From: Myxococcales bacterium
GTDB taxonomy: Bacteria > Myxococcota_A > Polyangia > Polyangiales > Polyangiaceae
DNA length: 64,000 nt
NCBI GenBank assembly: GCA_016191785.1
Contig: JACPVJ010000082.1
Coordinates: forward strand, 307,586 to 371,585
Reading direction: 5' to 3'
Shown here piece after piece: positions 26,916 through 35,985 of this stretch. The notes beneath the pieces were generated by a model. The model saw only the letters and a program-made list of their open reading frames with translations, was not told the DNA's origin and made no database searches. The first letter of the stretch is position 1, and each line of letters begins with the position of its first letter. The position numbers and the translations under genes are program-made.

Positions 26916-27440
26916 ATGCGCATTCGATCGTTGGTGATGGTGGTCGTGGGGTGTTCGGTGGGGGTCGCCTGTGGCGGCAGCGACGACTCGGACGACACCG
27001 GCGGCGGCGCGACGTGCGCCGCGGATCCGCTCAGCTGCGGCGCCGACAAGACCTGTTGGCTGGTGGACATGAACACCGGCCGCCTCGACTGCTTGATCGC
27101 GCCGACGGACAAGGCCCAGGGCGCCGCCTGCCAGAACGTGGTCGGGCAGGCGCAGTGCAACGCGGGCCTCTCGTGTTTCCCCGATCAGTCCGGCAGCGCC
27201 AGCGGGACCTGCCAGCCCTTCTGCGCGCCGAACCAGGGCTGCGCGGGTGGGGCGCTGTGCACCGGGCTGAAGCTCGCGAGCGCTCCGAGCTCGACGCCGA
27301 TCTACGTGTGCGCGCCCGCCGGCACGGGTGGCACGGGCGGCGCGGGCGGCGCCGACGGCGGCGGGGGCACCGGCGGCACCGACGGCAGCAGCGGTGGGAG
27401 CGCCGGCAGCGGCGGCGCACCGGACGCCGGCGCGGATTGA
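26916..27440 (+). CDS. Cys-rich lipoprotein with Gly-rich C-terminus
   Basis: 174 residues. Lipobox ends at Cys19 (GVAC). The mature part has about 14 cysteines in short spacings (CAADPLSCGADKTC, CQPFCAPNQGC) and then a 45-residue Gly/Thr/Ala-rich tail. GGGAGAG-like purine tract (gggagag) upstream of ATG 26916 supports this start over 26862. No known family. It is followed eleven bases later by the sulfatase-like gene, so the two may be co-transcribed. Confidence 0.75.
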   Translation: MRIRSLVMVVVGCSVGVACGGSDDSDDTGGGATCAADPLSCGADKTCWLVDMNTGRLDCLIAPTDKAQGAACQNVVGQAQCNAGLSCFPDQSGSASGTCQPFCAPNQGCAGGALCTGLKLASAPSSTPIYVCAPAGTGGTGGAGGADGGGGTGGTDGSSGGSAGSGGAPDAGAD

Positions 27441-27450
27441 CGCCCCGCGC

Positions 27451-29211
27451 ATGACGCCGCGCGCTCTGATGCGCTGGGCGCTCTGGGCGACGGTCGCCCT
27501 CGAGCTGACCCTGGTCGACGGTGCGTTGCGGGGAGCTCGGTGGGGGCTGGTCGGCGGCGGGGCCAGCGTCGCACTCTGGGGCGGGCTCGCGCTCTGGGCG
27601 CAGCAGCCCGTCAGTCGCGCGGGCGTCGCGGTCGTGCTCGGCGCCGTCCTGGCCGTCCAGATCTCGTTCTTCCGGGGCTATCGCACCTTCGTCGATCTGG
27701 ACGCGGCCCTGGCGGCGAAGCGGATGTGGACCGACGTTGCTCCCGTGGTGGCAGCCAACCTGCCCGCCGTGCTGGGGCTCGCGCTCGCGCTGAGCATGCT
27801 CCACTTCGCGTGCCTGAGCTTCGCGCCCAGAGGCCACGCTCGAAGCGGCATGCTCGCCGCGCTGGCGGGCGGAGCGCTGCTGCCGCTTTCCGGCACCACG
27901 CCGGACGCCAGCGCCGCCCGGGCGCTCTCGGTGCTGGTTCGCCAGCCCGCGGCGCGCGCCTCGGGAAACGTGCAGCTCCCCGAGCTCGCGAGCGCGCGGC
28001 CCCGCCTACCCCACGTGCTGTTCGTGCTGACCGAGAGCGTACGCGCCAGCGACTACTGCCAAGACCCGACCACGCCGTGTCCCACCGCGCCGGAGACTGC
28101 GGCGCTGCTCCCCGATCGGGTGGCGCTGCGCCGCCTCCACAGCGTGGGGAGCTACTCGGCCATCGCGGTCAACGCCCTACTCGGCGGGCGCATCCCCGGC
28201 GGCTCGCGGAGCGCCGTGGCCGAGACCCCGTTGGTCTTCGACTTCGCGCGTTCGGTCCGCGCCGGGGGCGCTCGGATCAAGGTCCACTACTGGTCGGCGC
28301 ATGTGGACTCGCTGTTCGAGCGCAGCGACGTGCGCAGTGCGACGGACTCGTTCGTGACGCTGGAAGACCTGGTGGGGCGGAGCGTCGACAGCCTGGAAGA
28401 GGTGCGCGATCGTCAGCCCGACGCGCTGCTGGCCGAGCTGGCCAGCGCGCGCCTGGCCGGCACCGAAGGACCGCTGTTCGTCATGTTGCACCTCTCCGGG
28501 ACCCACGCGCCATATTGGGTCGATCCGCGCCACGCTCCGTTCCAGCCGTCCAGGCACTCGGCGTCTTGGTCTGGCCTGGCTGAGCTGCACAACGCCTACA
28601 AGAACGCGATCTTCACGCAAGACGCCCACGTCGCACGGGTGGTGCGCGCGTTCCTCGCTCGCGCCGGCGCCGAGCCCTGGCTCGTCGCGCTCACCAGCGA
28701 TCATGGCGAAGCATTTGGCGAGCACCACGCCATCCACCACGGCCAGAACACCTACCCCGAGCAGATCCACGTTCCCGGATTCCTGGCCTGGGGCAACGGC
28801 GCCCTCGACGCCGACCAGGCTGGGGCACTCTCGTCTCACAGAAACGACGCGCTCAGCCATCTCGACTTCTTGCCCACGCTGCTCGACGCCTGGGGGGTGT
28901 GGGACGCCTTCCCCCTGACGGCGGTTCGCGGCCGCCTCGAGGGGCGAAGCCTGCTGCGCCCCTTCGCCGGGCCGCGGGCGCCGCTCCCCCTCACCAATTG
29001 CACCGAGCTCTTCCCGTGCCCACTGAAGAACTGGGGCGTGCTCGGCGAGCGCCACGCGCTGGTGAGCCAGGCGTGGGACAGCGGCTTTCACTGCGTCGAG
29101 CTCGAGGGCGGGCACGCCAGGCCGAGCCTTGACGCGCCGGAATGCGGGCAGCTGCTCCGCGCCTCGCGAGCGCTCTGGCCCAGGCTGCCGAACGGCGAAC
29201 CGAACCGATGA
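27451..29211 (+). CDS. Membrane-bound sulfatase/phosphoethanolamine-transferase-like enzyme
   Basis: 586 residues. The N-terminal 180 residues contain about four or five hydrophobic helices; the rest is an outer catalytic domain of the alkaline phosphatase/sulfatase superfamily. Visible motifs: TESVRASDY (first metal-binding Glu region as in EptA/LtaS-type enzymes), a Ser-containing GSYSAIAVNALLGG in the likely nucleophile position, MLHLSGTHAPYW and TSDHGEAFGEHHAIHHG (metal Asp/His). Such enzymes transfer phosphoethanolamine or glycerol phosphate to envelope lipids or sugars, or hydrolyse sulfate esters; the substrate is not clear here. ATG 27451 follows the lipoprotein stop. Confidence 0.82.
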   Translation: MTPRALMRWALWATVALELTLVDGALRGARWGLVGGGASVALWGGLALWAQQPVSRAGVAVVLGAVLAVQISFFRGYRTFVDLDAALAAKRMWTDVAPVVAANLPAVLGLALALSMLHFACLSFAPRGHARSGMLAALAGGALLPLSGTTPDASAARALSVLVRQPAARASGNVQLPELASARPRLPHVLFVLTESVRASDYCQDPTTPCPTAPETAALLPDRVALRRLHSVGSYSAIAVNALLGGRIPGGSRSAVAETPLVFDFARSVRAGGARIKVHYWSAHVDSLFERSDVRSATDSFVTLEDLVGRSVDSLEEVRDRQPDALLAELASARLAGTEGPLFVMLHLSGTHAPYWVDPRHAPFQPSRHSASWSGLAELHNAYKNAIFTQDAHVARVVRAFLARAGAEPWLVALTSDHGEAFGEHHAIHHGQNTYPEQIHVPGFLAWGNGALDADQAGALSSHRNDALSHLDFLPTLLDAWGVWDAFPLTAVRGRLEGRSLLRPFAGPRAPLPLTNCTELFPCPLKNWGVLGERHALVSQAWDSGFHCVELEGGHARPSLDAPECGQLLRASRALWPRLPNGEPNR

Positions 29212-29268
29212 CCGTCGCCCTCGACTGACCGCCGCGAGGGACCGCGGCGGCGGAAAGCGGGCCGACGG

Positions 29269-29370
29269 TTATCGCTTGGCTTCTTGCTTCGCCTTCTTCT
29301 TCTGCTGCTTCTCCTTGGTCGACAGCTTCGCCTTGTTGTTCTTGGCTTGCCTCACTTGCCCTTTGGCCAT
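29269..29370 (-). CDS. Small Lys-rich protein, 33 residues
   Basis: Too short for routine gene calling but convincing: ATG 29370 is preceded by AGGAGAG at good spacing. The product starts MAKGQVRQAKNNKAKL and is nearly all Lys, Gln, Ala, Glu and Arg, with 12 Lys. Short MAKGQ-type basic proteins occur in many proteobacteria; their function is unknown to me, with nucleic-acid or ribosome binding a reasonable guess. It lies convergent to the sulfatase-like gene. Confidence 0.6.
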   Translation of the reverse strand: MAKGQVRQAKNNKAKLSTKEKQQKKKAKQEAKR

Positions 29371-29511
29371 CGTCTCTCTCCTGGTGGTAGCGCGGCCGCG
29401 CTCTCGGCACGGACGCTGCGGTCCGATTCATACCACGTTCGTGCGAACGTTGGTCGCGTCGCGCAGCGTCCGGGGCAGCTTCCGCGGCTCGGCGCCCCGA
29501 GGGGTGCCGGC

Positions 29512-30420
29512 TCAACCACCGCCGAAGTCGTCGAGGACGCCGGCGCCGGTGGGCGTCGCCCACCCGAACCCGATGTACCCCGGCTTGGTGTAGTGCGCCC
29601 AAGACGAGATGTTTCCGCTGAGCTTGACGGTGGCGTTGACATAGACGCCGACCGTACCGTCGCTCAAGACGCGAGCGCCGAGCACGTCCCCGTCATTCAG
29701 CGTCAAGGTGGTGGAGGCGTGCGTCTTCCACGTGCCGCTCTCGCAGCTCTCGATGCTGACCTGCTTCGAATTGGGCAGGTACAAGATCTCGAGGGCCTCG
29801 CACCCGTTGTTCGCATCCTGACGCTTCATGCTGAGGTAGAGCTCACCGGCGCCGGCGTCGACCTTCTTCACGGTCACGTAGGCCTCCTGGGTCGCGCAGC
29901 GCACGTCCTTCCAGAGCATCACCGCGTCGCCAGCGCTCTTGGCGAGGCTCGAGAGCGCGCCGCCCTCGAGTTTGAAGTCGCCCAGCTGACCGAGCCATTT
30001 GGTGATGTCGATGCTCGATGCGTTGAAGTCGTCCAGGACGGCGGTGGACGGAAACGCGCCGCTCAGCGCCGGGCACCCGGCCCCGCCGTCGCCCGCGCCC
30101 GCGCCACCACTGCCGCCCGCGCCGCCGCTGCCGCCCGCGCCACCACTGCCGCCCGCACCGCCGGCTCCGCCCACGCCACCTCCGCCCACGCCACCTCCGC
30201 CCGACGGCGCGCCGCCCGCGCCGCCGCTCCCGCCGCCGCCGCTCCCTCCGCCGCCGACGGCACCACCCGCCCCCGCCGCGCCGCCGCTGCCCGCGTTTCC
30301 CCCGGAGCCGCTCGCCCCACCGGTGTTGCCTTGCCCGACCACGTAGTCTTCGTCGATGCCGAGCAGCGTGGTGCAGCCGCACGAGAGCAAGAGCAAGAAG
30401 AGAGGTTCGAGCCGCACCAC
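29512..30420 (-). CDS. Lipoprotein with Gly-rich linker and lectin-like domain
   Basis: 302 residues. The likely start is one of two adjacent GTG codons (30420 or 30417). The signal peptide has lipobox-like LLLLSCGC. A roughly 90-residue Gly/Ala/Ser linker follows, then a beta-rich domain of about 180 residues beginning VLDDFNASSIDITKW and ending FGWATPTGAGVLDDFGG, which resembles concanavalin/LamG-type jelly rolls of secreted proteins. Probable ligand-binding surface protein; ligand unknown. Divergent from the TPR/PEGA gene at 30.5 kb. Confidence 0.72.
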   Translation of the reverse strand: MVRLEPLFLLLLSCGCTTLLGIDEDYVVGQGNTGGASGSGGNAGSGGAAGAGGAVGGGGSGGGGSGGAGGAPSGGGGVGGGGVGGAGGAGGSGGAGGSGGAGGSGGAGAGDGGAGCPALSGAFPSTAVLDDFNASSIDITKWLGQLGDFKLEGGALSSLAKSAGDAVMLWKDVRCATQEAYVTVKKVDAGAGELYLSMKRQDANNGCEALEILYLPNSKQVSIESCESGTWKTHASTTLTLNDGDVLGARVLSDGTVGVYVNATVKLSGNISSWAHYTKPGYIGFGWATPTGAGVLDDFGGG

Positions 30421-30520
30421 CCTTACTTTTTCCGAGTTCGGGCCGCTCCGCAACGCGAGAGTCGAGTGCGCGGCTATCCGACATCGACGAACCAGTTGGG
30501 CCCCTGTAGGCTGAGATTCA

Positions 30521-31516
30521 GTGTCTGCTCGCGCAAGGAAGGTCACGGCAGCGCTGGCCATCACCGCCGTGCTCGGTGTGTCGGAGCGCTGCCTCGCCCA
30601 GGACTCGGCCGCGGCCGAGGCGCTGTTCGACAAGGCGCTGGCGGACTTCGACGCGGGCCGGCTGGACGCGGCCTGCCCGGCGTTCGCCGAGAGCCAGCGT
30701 CTCGACCCGCGCCCGGGAACGCTCTTCACCTTGGCAGAGTGCGAGGCCCGAGCCGGGCTGCTGGCGTCGGCCGTCGGTCACTACGGTGACTATCTCGCGC
30801 AGTTCGGGCGCATGACCCAGGCCGAGCAGAAGAAGCAGCGCGGCCGGGACAAGATCGCGCTCGGCGCCCTCGAGAAGCTCCGGCCCGACGTGCCGCAGCT
30901 CACCATCGTCGTCCCCGAGGGCACCCCGCCCGACGCCAGCGTGTCCCGAAACGGCAAGGCCCTCGGGCGCGCGGCCCTGGGCGTCGCCTTGCCGGTCGAT
31001 CCCGGCGAGCACGAGGTCGTGCTCACGCTGACCGATGGCCGCACCTCCCGGAAGGCCCTCACGCTGGCGAAGGGGGCGAAGGAACGCGTCGTCCTCGACC
31101 TGCCGGCCGCGAGCGCCCCCGAAGCACCCGCACCGGCGTCGGTGCCGCCGCGCGAAGCGCCGGTCACGACTCGCCCAGGCTCGAGCCCGTGGCCGTGGGT
31201 GATCGGCGGTGTGGGCGTCGCCGGCATCGCAGTCGGGTCGGTCACCGGCCTGATGGTGCTCGGCAAGAAGAAGACGATCCAAGACCACTGCGACGGCCCG
31301 GTCTGCGACGTCACCGGCAAAGAGGCCGCGGACTCTGCGAAGACCCTGGGCTGGGTCAGCACCGCCGGCTTCGGCGTCGGAGTGGTCGGCGTGGGGGTGG
31401 CGACCGCCCTCTTGATCGGCGGGGGCAGCCAGAAGACCGAGCGTGCCACGCGCACGCTTCCGGTGGTGGTGGCGACGGAGCGGGGCGCGTGGCTCGGCCT
31501 GCGGGGCGCGCTGTGA
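30521..31516 (+). CDS. Exported TPR/PEGA-type membrane protein
   Basis: 331 residues from a GTG start. Signal peptide (to about residue 26), TPR-like helical segment (about 28-110; AAAEALFDKALADFDAGRL), a PEGA-like beta domain (about 125-195; LPVDPGEHEVVLTLTDG), a Pro-rich linker and two hydrophobic helices (about 225-245 and 280-300). The same type of protein lies at 24.1 kb. Its stop overlaps the GTG start of the kinase gene that follows (GTGA), so the pair is translated together, suggesting that the exported protein and kinase act in one pathway. Confidence 0.78.
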   Translation: MSARARKVTAALAITAVLGVSERCLAQDSAAAEALFDKALADFDAGRLDAACPAFAESQRLDPRPGTLFTLAECEARAGLLASAVGHYGDYLAQFGRMTQAEQKKQRGRDKIALGALEKLRPDVPQLTIVVPEGTPPDASVSRNGKALGRAALGVALPVDPGEHEVVLTLTDGRTSRKALTLAKGAKERVVLDLPAASAPEAPAPASVPPREAPVTTRPGSSPWPWVIGGVGVAGIAVGSVTGLMVLGKKKTIQDHCDGPVCDVTGKEAADSAKTLGWVSTAGFGVGVVGVGVATALLIGGGSQKTERATRTLPVVVATERGAWLGLRGAL

Positions 31517-32973
31517 CGGACTCGCTCCCGGGCGGGGCGCCGCTCTTGCTCGGCCGCTACGCGCTGTACGACGAGCTGGCGTCGGGCGGGATGGCCACCG
31601 TGCACCTCGGGCGATTGCTCGGGCCGGTGGGCTTCGCGCGCACCGTGGCGATCAAGCGCCTGCACCCGCAGCACGCGAAGGACCCAGAGTTCGTCGCGAT
31701 GTTCCTGGACGAAGCTCGGCTCGCCGCGCGGATCCGTCACCCGAACGTGGTGGCGACGCTCGACGTGGTGGCGACCACGGGCGAGGTGTTCCTGGTCATG
31801 GAGTACATCTCCGGCGAATCGATGGCGGCTCTGCTAGGTGCCTCGTTCCGCGCGAGCAAACGAGTGCCGATGCGCTACGCGGTGCACATGGTGTCCGGTG
31901 CACTGCAAGGGTTGCACGCGGCGCACGAGGCCACCAACGACAAGGGCGAGTCGCTGCACATCGTCCACCGAGACGTCTCGCCCCACAACATCTTGGTGGG
32001 TACCGACGGCGTCGCGCGAGTGCTCGATTTCGGCGTCGCGAAGGCCGCAGGCCGGCTGCAGACCACGGACGAGGGCCGCATCAAAGGCAAGCTCGCGTAC
32101 ATGGCTCCCGAGCAGCTCTCGAGCCAAGCCGTGAGCGCGCGGACCGATCTGTTCGCGGCCAGCGTCGTGCTCTGGGAGGCCCTCGCCGGTCGTCGCCTCT
32201 TCCCGGGCGCCGACCCGGCCGAAATAGTGGGCAAGGTGCTGAACGCGCCGCTCGAGCCGCCCAGCCTCTCGAACGCAGAGATCCCCAAGGCGCTGGACGA
32301 GATAGTACTCAAAGGCCTCAGTCGCGATCCCGATCAGCGGTTCGCCAGCGCGCACGAGATGGCCGAAGCGCTCGATGCGGCGGTGGGACTGGTCTCACCG
32401 CGCGAAGTCGGCGCCTGGGTCAAGACCTGCGTGGGCGAGCGACTGAGCGAGCGCTCGGCGCGCATCGCCGAGATCGAGCGCTCGTCGTCGTCGATCGAGG
32501 TCCAGGGCGAGCCCAGGGCCGCGGACGTGCTCGCTCGTTTTTCGCCGCGTCCGACCCAGGCCTCGATGGAGACGCTACCCGCTTCCGGAACGGGCCGCTC
32601 CCAGATCGGTTCGGTCGTCGAGGCTCGCGACTCGATGACCACGAGCCCGCGCTCACGGTGGGTCGTCCCGCTTCTGGGCGGCGCCGCCCTGATCGTCGCG
32701 GTGGTCGGCGGCATCGCCCTCGCCAGCCGCAAGCCGGCGCCGGAGGCGGCCGTGGCGACGACCGCCGTGGCGACCGTCGTCGCGCCCAGCCCGTCGCCGA
32801 GCGCGAGTGCCAGCCCGCGCGAGCCCGAGCCGGTCGCGTCCACGCCGCCTCCACCCGCGGCTCCCGCCTCTGCTTCCTCGGCCCCGGCCGCGCCGTCGCC
32901 GTCCGTCAAGAAAATCGCGCCCCGAGGTCCCGCGCCGAAGAAGCCCGCCGAGCCGATCTACACGCGCGATTGA
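31513..32973 (+). CDS. Membrane-anchored Ser/Thr protein kinase
   Basis: 486 residues from the GTG that overlaps the upstream stop. Complete kinase domain (about 16-285): LASGGMATVHLG, Lys in VAIKRLH, HRDVSPHN, VLDFGVA and YMAPEQLS. One transmembrane helix (about 378-400, WVVPLLGGAALIVAVVGG) precedes a Ser/Pro/Ala-rich outer tail. It is closely similar in layout to the kinase at 20.3 kb, probably a paralogue. Coupling to the PEGA-type protein suggests that the latter senses or scaffolds at the envelope. Confidence 0.9.
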   Translation: MTDSLPGGAPLLLGRYALYDELASGGMATVHLGRLLGPVGFARTVAIKRLHPQHAKDPEFVAMFLDEARLAARIRHPNVVATLDVVATTGEVFLVMEYISGESMAALLGASFRASKRVPMRYAVHMVSGALQGLHAAHEATNDKGESLHIVHRDVSPHNILVGTDGVARVLDFGVAKAAGRLQTTDEGRIKGKLAYMAPEQLSSQAVSARTDLFAASVVLWEALAGRRLFPGADPAEIVGKVLNAPLEPPSLSNAEIPKALDEIVLKGLSRDPDQRFASAHEMAEALDAAVGLVSPREVGAWVKTCVGERLSERSARIAEIERSSSSIEVQGEPRAADVLARFSPRPTQASMETLPASGTGRSQIGSVVEARDSMTTSPRSRWVVPLLGGAALIVAVVGGIALASRKPAPEAAVATTAVATVVAPSPSPSASASPREPEPVASTPPPPAAPASASSAPAAPSPSVKKIAPRGPAPKKPAEPIYTRD

Positions 32974-32986
32974 GACGGCCGAGCGC

Positions 32987-33640
32987 TCAGCCTTGCTCGA
33001 CGGCGAGCTGGTCGAGCTCCGGCCGGCTGAGGTGCTTCTGGGCCTGTCCGAAGATGATGTTCTCTTCACGGAAAATGTGCAGCCGCAGGGCCTCGCTCAA
33101 GGCCTTGCACTGACGCACGCCCGACGCCAACGCGATCAGCCCCGACTTGCGATCCGGCAGGCGGCTCGAGAGTCCGACGAACCCGATGGCGACCGCGGCT
33201 TGTTTCACCGCCGTCAGGTGGTCGTCCTCCATCACGTCCACGCCGGTGCGCTTCGCCTCCGAGGCCGAGTGCTCGCCGACGGCGATCAGCCGCTCGCGGA
33301 GCAGTGGAAAGAGTCGGCGCTCTTCGCGGCGGTGATGCACCGCCAGCTCGGCTTCGATGAACGCGAAGACCTCGGTGAGCGCGGCCGCGGCCTCGGCGCT
33401 CAGCCCGCCAGCTTCGACCTTTGCCACGGTGGCGTCCAGCGCATCCAGTCGCTCGACGATGCGCCGGTGGTCGTCGACCAATCGCTTCAAGAAGGGGTGC
33501 AGCTGCTCGTAGGGCACGGCCTCTTTGGCGGGCGGCTCGAAGGCGTCGGGCGGGTCCATGGGCGACAGCTCTTCGCCCCCCGGGTCCTTCTCGACGTTGC
33601 GGATCAGGGGATCGTCCTCAGCGAGCTTGCGCATGTCCAT
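32987..33640 (-). CDS. Hemerythrin HHE-domain protein
   Basis: 217 residues. A four-helix HHE domain (about 45-205) shows its His ligands in VDDHRRIV, AVHHRREERRLFP, EDDHLTAV and RLHIFREENIIF. Such proteins bind a non-haem di-iron centre that senses or handles oxygen, nitric oxide or iron. There is no signal peptide, so it is cytoplasmic. ATG 33640 is chosen because GAGG lies about seven bases upstream and the protein then begins MDMRKLAEDD. The N-terminal 40 residues are acidic and Pro-rich. Convergent with the kinase gene. Confidence 0.85.
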   Translation of the reverse strand: MDMRKLAEDDPLIRNVEKDPGGEELSPMDPPDAFEPPAKEAVPYEQLHPFLKRLVDDHRRIVERLDALDATVAKVEAGGLSAEAAAALTEVFAFIEAELAVHHRREERRLFPLLRERLIAVGEHSASEAKRTGVDVMEDDHLTAVKQAAVAIGFVGLSSRLPDRKSGLIALASGVRQCKALSEALRLHIFREENIIFGQAQKHLSRPELDQLAVEQG

Positions 33641-33774
33641 GGTCGGGCCTCGAAGGGCGGTGCATAGCACGGCGCGGACGGACCGGGAGTGCACGGGCCT
33701 TCGAGGCCACGAAGTAGGGACGACCCGACGGGCGCGCCGGGCACGGGAAAAAAACCGCAACCGAGCCGCCCAAT

Positions 33775-33810
33775 GCCCCGATGGGGCGCCTGCTCAGTTC
33801 GAGCAGGAGG
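33775..33810 (+). promoter_or_regulatory. Two small hairpins overlapping the ribosome binding site of the next gene
   Basis: GCCCC-GAT-GGGGC at 33775-33787 and CCTGCTC-AGTTC-GAGCAGG at 33789-33807 sit just upstream of ATG 33823. The AGGAGG ribosome binding site (33805-33810) overlaps the 3' arm of the second hairpin, so folding of the leader RNA could limit translation. Confidence 0.4.
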
Positions 33811-33822
33811 ATCCATTTTCCC

Positions 33823-35241
33823 ATGTCACGCATCCATGTCGTTTCCAGTTTCTTGGCCCTGATCACCGCCGCGACGGCCTTCGCTTCTGGCTGCTCTGGC
33901 GGTGACGACTTCGACCCGTCCGAGGACGGCGCCACGGGCGGCGCGTCCGCTTCCGGAGGCGCCGGCGGATCTGGCGGCAAGGCCTCGGGGGGCAGCGGCA
34001 GCTCGTCCAGCGGCGGCGGCTCGGCGAGCAGCGGCGGGGCCGCGGGCACCGGCGGGGCCGCGGGCACCGGCGGGACCGACACTGGCGGGGCGGCGGGCAC
34101 CGGCGGCGAAGGCGGAACGGGCGGCAACCCTGGGGGCGAGGCCAACGGCAGCCCGTGCATTTCCGGAACCGAGTGCGTCAGCGGGGTTTGCGCCGACGGC
34201 GTGTGTTGCGGCACCCCGTGCGACGGCGAGTGCCAGAGCTGCAGCGTTCCTGGCAAGGCGGGGACGTGCACGCCTCACGCAGCCGACACCAACCCCGAGA
34301 ACGGCTGCTTGGGCAGCGCCACCAGCGCCGGGGCCTGCACCGGCGTGTGCGACGGCAAGGGCGCCTGCAAGCTGCCGGGCAGCGAGAAGACCTGCGGCAC
34401 GACCAGCTGCGCGGCCGGCAAGCAAACTGGAAAGTCGTGCAACGGCACCGGGGCCTGCGTCGAACAGCAGTCCTCGTGCGCGCCCTACGTGTGCGGAGCC
34501 ATCGCCTGCAAGAGCGCGTGCAACGTCGACACGGACTGTGTGACCGGCAACTTCTGCAAGGCTGGCACCTGCACTCCGAAGCAAGAGCTGGGGGTGGCCT
34601 GCACTGCCAGCACTCAGTGCAAGAGCAACAGCTGCGTCGATGGCTCGTGCTGCGCGGCGGCCAGCTGCGGCGCCGGGTTCTCGTGCTCGACTGGGGTGTG
34701 TCTGTGCAACGGCCAGGTGTGCGGGGCCGGCGACAGCTGCATCTCGTGGTACGAGGACAACGACGGCGACGGCTTCGGCGACAAGAACAAGAGCGCAAAG
34801 GGCTGCTCGAGCAAGCCCCCAACCGGCAAGCCGTACGTGAAGGACGCCACCGACTGCTACGACGCCAACAAGAACGCCTTCCCGGGGCAAACCGCGTTCT
34901 TCCCCATTCACCGGGGCGACAACAGCTTCGACTACGACTGCAGCGGGGGCGAGGACAGGAAGTTCGCGAACGTCGGGACGCTGTCGTGCGTGGACTGCCA
35001 CGCGTGGGCGGTCGACCTCTGCATGCCCGAGATCAAGTGCGGCTTCCCGGTGTTGGGCGGTGGCACGCTGGAGAGCATGGGGTTCTCGTGCAACGCAGCG
35101 GGCAACTGCGGCGGCCCCAAAGAGACCGAGGGCTTCGTCACCGACGTGCCGTGCGGCGGCTCGGCGGACCTGAAACGCTGCTTCACCTGCGCAATGGCCA
35201 CGCCGCAGAGTCAGGGCCCCACCCAGCAACAGTGCCGCTGA
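33823..35241 (+). CDS. Cys-rich MopE-like lipoprotein
   Basis: 472 residues. Lipobox ends at Cys24 (ASGC), then a Gly/Ser/Thr linker of about 75 residues and a long cysteine-rich region with more than 40 Cys in repeated patterns such as CVSGVCADGVCC and CKSNSCVDGSCC. DNDGDGFGDKNKSAKGC with a following TDCYDANKNAFPGQ matches the putative Ca/Cu-binding repeat of MopE-like proteins. Probably a secreted, disulfide-rich, metal-binding surface protein. AGGAGG lies 12 bases before ATG 33823. Confidence 0.78.
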   Translation: MSRIHVVSSFLALITAATAFASGCSGGDDFDPSEDGATGGASASGGAGGSGGKASGGSGSSSSGGGSASSGGAAGTGGAAGTGGTDTGGAAGTGGEGGTGGNPGGEANGSPCISGTECVSGVCADGVCCGTPCDGECQSCSVPGKAGTCTPHAADTNPENGCLGSATSAGACTGVCDGKGACKLPGSEKTCGTTSCAAGKQTGKSCNGTGACVEQQSSCAPYVCGAIACKSACNVDTDCVTGNFCKAGTCTPKQELGVACTASTQCKSNSCVDGSCCAAASCGAGFSCSTGVCLCNGQVCGAGDSCISWYEDNDGDGFGDKNKSAKGCSSKPPTGKPYVKDATDCYDANKNAFPGQTAFFPIHRGDNSFDYDCSGGEDRKFANVGTLSCVDCHAWAVDLCMPEIKCGFPVLGGGTLESMGFSCNAAGNCGGPKETEGFVTDVPCGGSADLKRCFTCAMATPQSQGPTQQQCR

Positions 35242-35341
35242 CGGCAAACGATCGCGATTCGCGCCGCTCCCGCTGGTCGGGGGCGGCGCGGTCGTGTTTT
35301 TCGTTGCGCCGCGGGAGGGTTCCCTTCAGGTTGAGTCGGCC

Positions 35342-35953
35342 GTGAGGTCCAGCCTGCTCCTGTGTGTCCTGTCGGCGGCCTGCGCGCCCCTGCCTTCACC
35401 CAAACAAGCCCAGCCCGGCGTGGTCGAGCACATCGTGGCGGTCCAGCCCGATCCGGGGCAGCGCGCCGGCGTCGTGTTGCTACAGTTCCACGGCGAGGTG
35501 CACCGCACCGGCGATCTCTTCGTGGTGCTCGACGAGAACGGCTATCGCGGCATGGTGCGCACCCGGCGGCAGGCCAGCGTCGACTGCGATCACTGCCCGG
35601 GGCCGCTGATCGAGGCCGAGCTCGAGGCGGGGCAAGGCCCGGCTGCCGTGGGAGCAGTGGCGGTAGGGCCAGTTCAGGGTCCCGCGCCCAAGGCCCGGCT
35701 GGGCAGGGTGACCCGTCGCCGCGCTCCCACAGCGAGCTGGCAGCCGACGCTTCAAGTCGATCTCGACGGTGACGGGCGCTGGGACTGGACCGAGGCCGAG
35801 CGGTGCGGCCACTCGGTGCCGTCGGGTTGCGCCGGTTCGGTCGAGGTCTGCGACATGTTCTGCACCGGTGTCGCGCCCGCAGGCAAAGAGCCGGACGCAG
35901 CGACGATGCGCTGCCGATCGGTGGTTCCGGATCTGACCGACTGTAGTCCTTGA
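35342..35953 (+). CDS. Lipoprotein of unknown function
   Basis: 203 residues from GTG 35342, giving a short signal peptide MRSSLLLCVLSAAC with lipobox at Cys14. No recognised domain. The middle part is beta-rich (VVLLQFHGEVHRTGDLFVVL), and a DLDGDGRWDW sequence near residue 140 looks like a single Ca-binding loop. A run of Cys near the C-terminus (CGHSVPSGC, CDMFC) suggests disulfides. It ends 32 bases before the peroxiredoxin gene and may share its transcript. Confidence 0.65.
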   Translation: MRSSLLLCVLSAACAPLPSPKQAQPGVVEHIVAVQPDPGQRAGVVLLQFHGEVHRTGDLFVVLDENGYRGMVRTRRQASVDCDHCPGPLIEAELEAGQGPAAVGAVAVGPVQGPAPKARLGRVTRRRAPTASWQPTLQVDLDGDGRWDWTEAERCGHSVPSGCAGSVEVCDMFCTGVAPAGKEPDAATMRCRSVVPDLTDCSP

Positions 35954-35985
35954 CGTCGCCAGGCAGGGACGCCAAGAAGGGCCGC

